Source of the DNA: Rhinocladiella similis
Lineage: Eukaryota > Ascomycota > Eurotiomycetes > Chaetothyriales > Herpotrichiellaceae
Length of the DNA stretch: 64,000 nucleotides
NCBI GenBank assembly: GCA_024082115.1
Contig: JAMRYE010000010.1
Coordinates: forward strand, 1,984,001 to 2,048,000
Direction: 5' to 3'
In this document: in pieces, positions 24,001 through 33,360 of the stretch
Layout of the letters: each line of letters starts with the position of its first letter
Position numbering within the stretch: the stretch's first letter is position 1
Position numbers and translations under genes: made by a program
Notes under the pieces: model-generated
Told to the model about the DNA's origin: nothing
Database searches by the model: none
Seen by the model: only the letters and a program-made list of their open reading frames with translations

Positions 24001-24880
24001 CTCCGGATGAACAAAGGGATTGGTGGGTTGTCCCAGGCCAATGAGGAATCAGGTATGCTCGATGCTCGAAGGCGTTCTCTTTCCAAAGGCGGTAATTACC
24101 TCCCCCTATTCCATCGTAGCCTTGGAGTCTCCGAATCAAACGGTGGCTCCGCGGGAAGGGAAACACAAGGATATCGCCATGTATGACGATGGAACAGAAG
24201 GTTCGTCGCCTCGGAGGAGATGTCGGATCGAATTGAATTCTCGAACTGCTTCGGCGAGTCAGGCGTCCCCGGCCGCGATCGTAAACAAGGTGACGGTGCG
24301 TTGACGTTGACGCGGTGATTTCCACGGAATACTAGGCCCGCCTCCGAGAATGAAGAGATAGGTATTCGCTGGTGAAATTTAGCAAAGTCATCCTCAATGT
24401 AGCTGAGCAGGAAGGATTCAGTGATGTTGGGTTTGAAAATGCAAACCCAAACAAAGATTCAGATCCAGTCTCGGCGAGGTCTACTCGCTTGCCATCATCT
24501 CGAATGTTGTGAAAGATGGGTTAGGAGAAAACCGAGCGAGAAAGTCCCCCGCAAATAGCTATCGGGATCTCAAACCATGAGGATCATATTGATGAAAATA
24601 ACCAACTCAAGGACTAGGAATCATGATGTGTCGAGGGCTGCGCGAGTGAGTATGCGAGCGCAGGCAGTGACCGAGATGGCGCTAGTCCCAATCGGGTTCA
24701 CGCAACATGAGTGCGTGACAATAGCCATGTCGGGCCTCGTTCGGTTTGGCTAGAAAGATGAAGACAACCGATAGCTTGCAGGTACAGCGTGGTCCAATTA
24801 GGGATTCACCTCGTCGTCGTGTGAGCCCAAGTTCGTGGTCCATGGCTGGCGGCGTGGGCACGGAATTGGCTAGCCTGAGA
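24000..24880. other. Mosaic repeat fragment, no gene
   Basis: Positions 24,040-24,375 correspond, with gaps, to fragments at 17,990-18,150 and 19,230-19,385. This suggests a longer ancestral element now represented by pieces. The remainder to 24,880 shows nothing recognisable. Confidence 0.5.
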
Positions 24881-24894
24881 AACCAAATCGCTTC

Positions 24895-25230
24895 AGGGGT
24901 ATTTGAGAGCGTATGGAGCTTGGTGCAGACGGAAGACTTTAACTACCTGAAGACTACTGTAGGTATGAATCCAGCTTGAGGATTCTTGAGAGTGTTTGAA
25001 GATTGGTGTAGGCGGAAGACTGGTGTGCTCTCGTTCAACCGCACTGAAGAGCACTGCAGATATGATTCGTAGATATAACTTTAGCTTGAGGTCCTTGAGT
25101 GTATCAAGCTTGATGCAGTCGGAAAATCGGTGTGCTCCAGTTTTAACCACACTGAAGACCCCTGTAGGTATGACTGACTCCAGCTTGAAAGTCCTTGACC
25201 TTCAACCGAAACCCTTGGATCAAACTGGAA
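24895..25230. repeat. ~95-105 bp tandem array, three copies
   Basis: Units start near 24,905, 25,000 and 25,100. Shared pieces are GATTCTTGAG/GGTCCTTGAG, GCTTGATGCAGTCGGAA, CTGGTGTGCTC, CACTGAAGA and GTAGGTATGA. There is no coding support. Confidence 0.75.
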
Positions 25231-26110
25231 GGTCTTGAATTCCTCGAGCTTTGGTCCGATTACTTGAAATGTCTTTGACAAAGAGAAGCGTCTTGAGTTC
25301 TCTGTCGAGGGTAGAAGAAGACTTCTTCATCATGGGCTGCCATGATATGGAACAGTTTGAGCCATGTAGCCCGAGAACTTGTTCAGAATTGTCCCGCACC
25401 GGTTTTTCGAGGACCTCTGACTGATGACCGTGTTAGTTGGCCCATTTGGTGCTCGGCCACGCCCCAGTCTTTGTAGCTTGGGTGATGCGTGATCGTCGAC
25501 TGTTGTCAATCGGAATTGTGTCGATTAGGTGATGTGCAGCGCCATCACCGCCAATCGGGCCCGTGGTCTCCCTCCCTCCATCCGTCTCTCAATTCTCAGG
25601 GGCTTTGATCTCATCAGCGCCACGTAGTCGAGTCTCGAGTTCGACGGTATCGTCGTCCAAGTCTTCTTCGGCGACCGTGTCTTTCCGCGTCATCTCGACG
25701 TTCCTACACGTGCGTTGTCTCCCCTGTGATTGTGCACGGCGGCGGGATCGTGTCTCTGGTTTAGGGCTGGAGAAGATCGGTCACTTGATGACTCGCCATT
25801 GTCAAACTCTCCTCAGAGATAGTCGGTGACCGTGTTCTCGTTATCCTGCGTCGTGCGTGCGTGAGCGTCGTTGTCATCCGCCTTCATCTCGTTGAAAGTG
25901 ACGCGAGGGCTTTATTTGATGGCTCCGGATTCTGGGATCGAGATGCCATAGCTGGTTTGGGTATCTCGTCGGTTAACCTAGCCAAGTGGTACCTTTTGAA
26001 GGCTCGTACCTCAAACTCAGCCGATGTTTCACGAGTCGAGTTGTATGCAGATATGTTGAGCTGCCGAACCAGCGGGAGATGTGCCACGTCCAGGACCACT
26101 TCCCACATTG
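25230..26110. other. No recognised gene
   Basis: Short open frames on both strands (88 codons at 25,563 and 25,861) lack any domain. The end of the stretch grades into the ~335-bp tandem duplication that follows. Confidence 0.4.
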
Positions 26111-26840
26111 CCTGTCAAGTGACGTGATCAATCAGGCCCGCGGCGACTCAGCATCACGTTGTGTCAAATAGTGTGAAGTGGACACGGTGAGTATCTGCGA
26201 CTAGATCATTAAAACCACCACTGAGACACTCTAAGCTGCCTCAAATGGAGATTCAGCGGTGGTTTGGTCGCTTTGGAACTGGGTATCTCGTCGCATATTC
26301 ACTGCCATTGATTCAGTGTCGAGCTGTGAATGTCGTAGCTAGGAACTGAAAAATCTGTTCATACTAGATTTCATCACTTCTCGCGTTGCTATGTGATGTG
26401 GTTAAGTCTGTCAGCATCACGTTGTGTGGAATGTACGGTCTGTCAAGGAATGTGATCAATCTCGCCCGCGAAATCTCAGCATCACGTCGTGTCAAACAGC
26501 ACGGAGTAGACATGGTGATGATTTGCGACCAGGCCGTCAAAAACACCACTGAGATATGTCCTGAACTGCTTCGGATGGAGATTCAGCGGTGGTTGAGTTG
26601 CTTTGGAACCGAGTAGAATCTCGTCGCAGGTCCACTGCCATCGATCCAGTGTCGGGGCTGTAGAAGTCGTAGTCTACAACTGGAAATCCTGTTCGTACGA
26701 GATCCCACCATTTCTCGCGTTGCATGCCAAGTAATGTGTTGGACCAAGTCTGTCAGCATCACGTTGTGTGGGAAGTGAGGCCTGTTCAGTGACAAGTGAT
26801 GTGATCAAGTCTGTCAGCATCACATCGTGTAGGATGTGCA
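26110..26840. repeat. ~335-bp tandem duplication with nested short repeats
   Basis: CTCAGCATCACGTTGTGTCAA at 26,146 recurs at 26,477, and TGGAGATTCAGCGGTGGTT at about 26,246 recurs at 26,576, a ~331-bp period. Within and after the units TCTGTCAGCATCACGTTGTG appears three more times (26,405, 26,750, 26,810). No protein product is evident. Confidence 0.8.
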
Positions 26841-27480
26841 CTTTCTCGTCAACCATGAACGACCGTTGGCGATCACCCTCGGGTCCAGAGGGTGGTGGCC
26901 AGGCAGAGCTCACTGTCAAGCTTGATATGATCCATCAGGGCTCTCGTGTCACGATGACCTTGTTGGACGACTCGGCCGGTCCTGTTTTGCTCAGGAGTGT
27001 AGTGAGTCGGAGGTATTTCTTGATGGCGATTGAGTGAATGAAGGAACGAATGAACTTCTGGCGTGCTCTGGCCGGGTATCTGACTGTTGTCCGCCAACTT
27101 TCAGACCTGGGTTGAGGACCAAGTTTCAAGAACTCGCAACAGGGCGTCTTGAACTTTGATCAGGTTCACAAATCGTGCAAAGACCTCGTAAGCTGCAATG
27201 GCCGCGTAGGCTGCGATGACCTTGTAAGCTGCAATGATCTCTGAAGTTGAGTCTTTCGTCCCTGATAACGCGCGGCTCCAGCGATGTTGAGTCAGGTTCG
27301 TCGTCCGTGATGTGGTATCACCAGTTATTCGCCGCCGCGTACCGGTTCCTGCGTAATGAAATCAAATACGTCAATTGATGAACCCAGGCCGAATGGATGG
27401 TTGGCTTGATCTTTCCCGCTCATTCACGTGGAGACGGTCCGCCGAGACTTGGTCAAATGGCATGGTTCGCAGACGAATGA
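26840..27480. other. No recognised gene
   Basis: Nothing recognisable apart from a short GTAAGCTGCAATG-type repeat at 27,185-27,240 and an isolated 87-codon minus-strand frame. Confidence 0.4.
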
Positions 27481-28080
27481 GTCTCTGAAGGGCGACTCTT
27501 GAGTCGTCTTGAGCTAAGAAAACCTGACATGACTTAGATTCAATCGTTAATGCCATGGAACCATGTCGAGTTTCACCTGTGCCGTGCTGTTGAGTCTTCT
27601 TGAGTTGAGAAAGATCGAATTGACTCTGGCTCAATCACTGGTGCCATAAAACCGTGTCGAATTTCATCTGTGCTGTGCTCTTAAGTCGTACCGTGATAGC
27701 ATATTGAGAAACATCGGCGTGACTCAGTCTCAACTATTAGAAGAACGTGGGGTAATGAACCTGTGTTGAGTTTCACCAATTCTATGCTCTTGAGTCCTGT
27801 TGAGTTGAGAAACACCGGCGTCGCTCAGACTCAACCGTTGGAGCTTGGTGTCATGGAACGACGTCGAGTTTCGCCTGTGCTATGCTCTTGTGTCGTCTGA
27901 GGGTAGGATGTTGATAAAGATCGGCGTGACTTAGGCTCAACTGTTGATGTTATGGAACTATGTCGAATTTCATCGGTGCCGTGCTCCTAAGTCGTCCTAG
28001 CGAGAAAGACCGACGTCGCTCAGACTCAACCGTTGGAACTTCATGCCATGGCACTGCGTAGTGTTTCACCCGTGACGACC
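27480..28080. repeat. ~100-bp tandem array, about six copies
   Basis: The landmark GTCGARTTTCAYCTGTGC is at about 27,568, 27,657, 27,766, 27,868, 27,962 and 28,057. Each is followed by TGCTCTTGAGTCGTC, then GAGAAAGAYCGRCGT and GACTCAGRCTCAACYGTTG. Spacing is 89-109 bp. Copies differ by roughly 15-25%, so this is an old array and not a CRISPR (no identical repeats or unique spacers). Confidence 0.8.
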
Positions 28081-28169
28081 GCAGGATACGCGATCTCTAG
28101 GAGAACGTAGTTCCTTTCCCACTTGTAGTATATTCAACCTCGTGGATTCTTGTGGCAGATCCAACGTCC

Positions 28170-29370
28170 CAATGACCCTTGACCAACCGCAGAGTGTTGT
28201 CGATGCCTCTTTTCTCCAGGAGAGCTGGCCGAAAAATAAACGAGGTTGACCGGGAGAGTTGGAATATGATGACCTTGTCGAGCGAGCCTCGAAGGGTGAT
28301 GGGGTCATAAGGGTCGCGAGAGAGAGAGCGAGCGAGCGAGCGAGGTCGTCAGTGTCAGGAGGTCGTTGCAGAATATGTAGGCTGGCTGGCTGGCGTCGAT
28401 GTCGATTCGCTCACTTGGTGACACGCTCAGTGAGCAATGCATACCACTGCAGGTGCGTACAGAACGCCATGGTTCCAACCTCAAGTCGTTTTCATGCTTC
28501 TTTGGCCGTCGTCGTTTCTCTGGACGCAATGTCCAGCACCAATCTTGTTCGTCATGTGGACGGCAGTTCAAACCCTCCATGCTTTCTCCTTTTGTGGAGA
28601 GGTTTCCTTTTACTTGCCCGAGTGTGTGTTCAACCATCGCGACCTGGTGGTCGGTTGTTAGCTGGGCGTGCGCTTGTTGCCTTGCCTGTGTGCCTCTTCT
28701 CGTGCGTACCCTATTTTGCGCGTGCCAGCGACATTCGTGTGGTCGAGGGTCGTCTTCCGTTACGCGCCGACGGAAAAGTGAAGCAGAAAGGTCTTGAAGA
28801 TAAGCAAACGTAGACTGTAATTTGATCCCACCCAACGAAGAGCGTGATTGGATTATCCTCGGCGTCTCCAGAAAGCTGGTGTGAACTATGCATACTTGTC
28901 GCCGTTGGACAGACAACAGGATCTGTCGGAATCGTCCTCGCGCCTCGGTGAAGTTTGGAACAAGACAAGATCGATGTCGTGCATCCAGCACAGCTGAACC
29001 ATGTCGTTTGGACCCGGCCTGTGCAGAGCCGTGATACCGCTACCGCTGGGGTCAAAGCAAAGCAAAGCAAAGCCCTCTGAAGTTGAAACTGTGACTCTAG
29101 CCGTGGTTCCACATGGTCTTGAGCGTAATGGAATCAAAAGGTGTGAATTGAAGCTTGGAGGTCGGGGAACATGAGACTGTTGACCCAAGGCCCGAGTTCT
29201 GAACTGGCGGTCTCTGTGTTTCATTTCTGTTGGGGTTAGGACTGACTCTAGAGTATCGTCATTCAGTTAGTCAATTAGTCTGGTTGTGGGTTGTGGATTG
29301 CTATTGCGGTCGGTGTGGCAGTCAGTGTTGTTCGTCATCAGATGTGAGAATAACCAATATGATTTGAGCT
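28170..29370 (+). repeat. ~1.2-kb dispersed element, copy B
   Basis: Direct repeat of 19,410-20,620 with the same order of landmarks. It carries a local GAGCGAGCGAGC expansion at 28,325-28,345, absent from copy A. It begins directly after the 100-bp array. Confidence 0.75.
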
Positions 29371-30130
29371 CGATTCCTGGAGTTAATTATCTCTTGATGG
29401 AAGATACTTGACCATAAAACGCAAAAAGGGGCTGATTGGTATGATGTCAGACTTGTCTCTTGTGGTCCACGTCCACGTACACTGGTTTGGATTCAACGCG
29501 ATAAACAGACGAGGGCAGCTCCGGGTTCATGTGGAACATGTTCTTGAAACGACAAACTCGATGGAAAGAGCAAGAACATGGTCCTGGGTAGAATAATCAT
29601 TGTATTCTGTTGGTAATGAGACTGTTGGTGATTAGGTGCAAGGCAATAAGGGTGTTTGAAAAGAGAGTGTGTCTCAACCAACTGAAGGAGATGAACCAGC
29701 CAGCTCAGTCTGCATCTAGCAGTGTTTTGTGTTGTGTTTGTGTAAAAAGAGTGTGTCACTGTGTGTGTTTTGTGTTGTGTTGTGTGTGTCTTGATGAATC
29801 CAGCCAAACACAAGTATCTGAGCAAGAGTTGATGATCCAGATTGACCACAATTGACAGCAATTGACAGTAATTGACAATTCTCTCATCTTGATTTGCCTG
29901 AATTTGCCTCAATTTGCATCTGTCGCAGAGAGAATTGTACCAGATTCTCACCCATCATGTTGATACTGTCATTGTCACTGGCATTGGAATCCAAGCACAA
30001 CAACATGATTGATGCATCTTCATCCTCCTCTTCATCATCTTCTTCTTGTCTCTTGTTCTTGTGATTCGCTGTCCTTGTGATTTTGTGGATTTGTGATTTT
30101 ATGCTTTTTGATCTTGTGATTTTGTGATAT
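29370..30130. other. No recognised gene; GT-rich and CAA-rich simple sequence
   Basis: Contains a TGTGTT-rich stretch (29,725-29,795), TTGACAGCAATTGACAGTAA repeats (29,850-29,880) and an imperfect hairpin with CATGTTCTTG and CAAGAACATG arms at 29,537-29,580. No gene recognised. Confidence 0.45.
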
Positions 30131-30134
30131 TCAT

Positions 30135-30260
30135 TGTTCATTGGCAGACGACACGGTTGATCCCTTCTCGGCGCGCAGACACTGATGATTCACACTTTGC
30201 GCAGTCGTTGTGTCTTTTGCCATTGGTGACCGACATCCGTGGATCCTTCTCGGCGTTGCC
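30135..30260 (-). repeat. Two reverse copies of the dispersed GATC-core repeat
   Basis: Cores at about 30,139-30,183 (CATTGGCAGACGACACGG, TTGATCCCTTCTCGGCGC) and 30,220-30,256 (CATTGGTGACCGACATCC, GTGGATCCTTCTCGGCG). They are ~80 bp apart, again a pair. Confidence 0.8.
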
Positions 30261-30499
30261 CCTCAGACTCTGTGCAGTGATTGTCATTGGCAGAAGCTCC
30301 CCAATCGGTTCAGACAAAAGGGCTTTGGTTGACTGTGCAGGCCAATGAGGGACAAAGGATGCTCGAGTTCAGTGTCGATGCTTTTTGAACAGACCAACCA
30401 TGTATTGTAAACCTCGTCAATCCCTGAGATGATTGGCAGAGCAGATTGTCCCCGTTTTGAACCAGAATCAGACTTGAAATGCAGCCAGTAGGAATGTGT

Positions 30500-30730
30500 G
30501 TTGTCGATACATCTTCATCTTCATCACCCTCAACAAGCTCATCCTCATGCTCATGTTCAGCCTCGTCCATATCCATACCCATATCCATAGCCATATCCAT
30601 ATCCATATCCTCATATTCATGCTCACTCTCACCCTCACACTCATCATCCATATCTCCGTCTTCCTCCTCATCCTCATCACCCTCAGCATCAACACCCTCC
30701 TCATCCTCAGCCTCATCCTCACACTATCCG
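30500..30730. repeat. CATATC / CTCATC simple-sequence tract
   Basis: An imperfect (CCATAT)n tract (30,565-30,610) sits inside CTCATCCTC- and CTCACCCTC-rich DNA. It produces long spurious Ser-, Ile- or Met/Glu/Asp-rich open frames on both strands. Confidence 0.85.
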
Positions 30731-31105
30731 CCTCATTCGTACCAGGCTTGCAGGGCACCTCCAGGTCCCGTAGGCCTCATGACAAATTCTCCACGGGGCT
30801 CTGGCTCTTCTTCTTCTTCTACTACCAGCACGTATCCACTCATACCGTACAAGATCACATAGTACCAAGGTAAATCGTGTCTGTGAGGCTGATCGAGTAG
30901 GCCGAGCATGTTTGGTCGTTGCCTGTCTCCACGATAGAAGACCCAAGCATACAGGAGGCTACGTAGGCGCGACATCATGGTGACGGTATCGGTTTCAATG
31001 TGTGAGTCTGTGTCGGTGTCGTTGTTGTCGGTGACAAGGCTACACATACATTGTAGGAGCGCAGTCTATACACCGACGTGTCATGTGACCTTGTTACCCT
31101 TTTGA
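30730..31105. other. No recognised gene
   Basis: Short frames only, with no domain and no repeat of note. Confidence 0.4.
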
Positions 31106-31380
31106 ATCTAGTAGTGTCAAGGATCGGAGACACCATTATCCGTTTACTGTTATCAAGGATCGGACATATTATCTTCCGCTAACCACGTGATTCATTCTGA
31201 CCTACCACGTGATACTGATTGCCAAGGATCAGAAGCATCATCCTCCATCCACCACGTGACTAAGTCAGAGGATCAAGAAACATTATCTTCCATCCACCAC
31301 GTGATTCTAGATGTCAAGGATCGGACATATTATCTTCCATCTACCACGTGATTCAGTCGGACATACCATTTTCCGACACC
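31105..31380. repeat. ~50-bp tandem array containing CACGTGA
   Basis: Five copies of CCACGTGA at about 31,183, 31,205, 31,252, 31,298 and 31,344, interleaved with TCAAGGATCGGACATATT and ATCTTCCATC. Period is about 45-50 bp with one short unit. CACGTG is a canonical E-box (bHLH site), so a binding role is possible but is not shown by the sequence. Confidence 0.75.
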
Positions 31381-32120
31381 CAAGTATGTACAGTACAGTC
31401 TGTGCACACGCTGTAGCATATAGCGGCCAGTTCCTTGTTCACTTTTTGTTTGTTTCCATCTAATAATTCTCTTGACGCCGCTACAACCATTCCAACACAC
31501 GTGATCCTCATTAGTCAGTATGACTTCATCTCAAGACAACTTTTTTTGCAAAGTGTGAATCTTTTCAGGCCACCCACAAAGCACGTGCAACACTTGTACA
31601 CACTTTGCACTCGCACTCAACAAGTGTCAATTTTTACCAGGTCCATCCGTACTCAACAAGTGTCAAATCAAAAAGTGCATTCTTTGCAATTCGTACTCCA
31701 AACTTTCTTGCCCAGCTGTGGCCAACCAAAAGCCACGTTAAATGACACCACGTACTCCGTACATAGGTACTGTACTGTACTCTACGAGGGTTGGAACGGT
31801 CCGAGCCAATAACCGGGCGGGATTTACAGGCTAACCATACCATTTTTAGTCAAACAGCCCTCGAATTGTTACAATACAATACAAAAAAGCAAAAGGTCAA
31901 CCTTCCCATTGGCTTGTACAAAACAGAATGGGTCTCGGACTCCGTACTCCGACCAATACCAATATGAGTCCGACACTCGGTTTCCGGGCATCTCCCAACC
32001 CCCCCTTCTCTCGAGTCGGAGCACGCTTCTCCGGCAAGCTCCTTTCTCGACCATGAGTTAGACTGGAGATGTAAAGACCAAAGACCGACGAGCCGATAAG
32101 CGACGACCCACGATCCACGA
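31380..32120. other. No recognised gene
   Basis: A 125-codon plus-strand frame (31,435-31,812) lacks any domain. A short duplicated CTCAACAAGTGTCAA block lies at 31,616 and 31,653. Confidence 0.4.
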
Positions 32121-32124
32121 TCCA

Positions 32125-32375
32125 CAATCCACGACCGACGACCGACGAGTACCGACCGACGAGCATCGACGAGCACCGACGAGTATCAACGAGCACCGAC
32201 GAGTATCAACGAGCACCGACGAGCATCAACGACCACCGACGAGCATCAACGACCACCGACGAGTATCGACGAGCACCGACGAGTATCGACGACCACCGAT
32301 GAGCATCGACGAGCACCGACGAGTATCGACGACCACCGATGAGCATCGACGAGCACCGACCAACGATCTATGACC
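32125..32375. repeat. 10-bp minisatellite with 20-bp higher order
   Basis: The units GAGCACCGAC, GAGTATCAAC, GAGCATCAAC and GACCACCGAC alternate in exact 10-bp steps from about 32,150 to 32,370. Confidence 0.9.
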
Positions 32376-32419
32376 GATGAACGATGAACGACCACCTATG
32401 AACGAACGAGCGATGAGCG

Positions 32420-32620
32420 AATGGGCGAGTGGGCGATGGGTGATGGGCGATGGGTGATGGGCGATGGGTGATGGGCGATGGGTGATGGGCGATGGGTGAT
32501 GGGCGATGGGTGATGGGCGATGGGTGATGGGCGATGGGTGATGGGCGATGGGTGATGGGCGATGGGTGATGGGCGATGGGTGATGGGCGATGGGTGATGG
32601 GCGATGGGCGATGGGCGGAC
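32420..32620. repeat. 14-bp minisatellite (GATGGGC/GATGGGT)
   Basis: Near-perfect repetition of GGGCGATGGGTGAT, about 14 copies, with very little divergence compared with the older arrays around it. The minus strand stays open through it and gives a spurious Ser-Pro-Ile-His-Arg repeat frame of up to 252 codons. Confidence 0.92.
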
Positions 32621-32624
32621 GAGC

Positions 32625-32990
32625 AACGAGCACTGACTGACGAGCCACGGCCGACGAGCGAACGTGCAGCGAGCGAACGATCAACGAGCACCGACCGATG
32701 AGCACCGACCGACGAGCGATGAGCGAACGATCAACGAGCACTGACCGACGAGCCACGAGCGAGCGAGCAGCGAGCGATGAGCCACGATCGACGAGCCACG
32801 AGCGATGAGCCACGACCGACGAGCGAACGAGCCTCGAGAACCAGAGACGACCAAAGACCGACGAGCGACGACCCGTTGAACAAGCACGGAGGAGCAAGTA
32901 GCAACGAGCAGTTGAACAGCCAAGGACCAAGTGGCAACGAGCCGTTGAACATGCAACGAGCAAGGAGCAAGTAGCAAGTAGCAAGGACCA
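32625..32990. repeat. Degenerate CGACGAGC / GAGCAACGAG repeats
   Basis: Continues the 10-bp theme as short variants (GACGAGCCACGAGC, GAGCGAACGATCAACGAG, GTAGCAAGTAGCAAGG). Probably an older, decayed extension of the same minisatellite. Confidence 0.65.
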
Positions 32991-33169
32991 GAGGCCAAAG
33001 ATCCTTCTTGTAGCTTTGTATCAAGTCATCCAAAAGACTCGTTCTCCTCGTTGTCCTCGTTCTCCTGGAAATGAGACACCTTGTTCTTTTTGATCTTCTT
33101 CCTGAATGTCTTCTCATCTCAAGTCACTTCTGACTTTTAGGTCATCTTTGTCGCCGTCGGATCGTGAAG

Positions 33170-33360
33170 AAGTATCGTCATCATCATCATCATCATCATC
33201 ATCGGCAGCAGCAGCATCATCATCACCACCAGGAGGAGGAGCAGCAGTAGCAGCATCATCACCAGGAGCACAGCAGCAGCAGCAGCAGCATTATGATCAT
33301 CAGGAGGAGCAGCAGCAGCAGCAGCAGCAACTGCTGCTGTATCATCATCATCATCCTCCT
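33170..33360. repeat. Compound trinucleotide tract (TCA, CAG, AGG)
   Basis: (CAT)n, (CAG)n and (GGA)n runs are intermixed. They create Ser-, Gln-, His- or Asp-rich open frames in several phases on both strands, so none is accepted as a gene. Confidence 0.9.

Noticed and set aside
27480..28080. CRISPR-like regular repeats
   Set aside because: Units are diverged end to end with no unique spacers, no cas genes, and the context is a eukaryotic genome.
30468..30862. Ser-, Ile- and Met-rich ORFs on both strands
   Set aside because: They come from the CCATAT/CTCATC simple-sequence tract.
32226..32984. 252-codon Ser/Pro/His/Arg repeat ORF on the minus strand
   Set aside because: It is the translation of the 10- and 14-bp minisatellites; all frames stay open.
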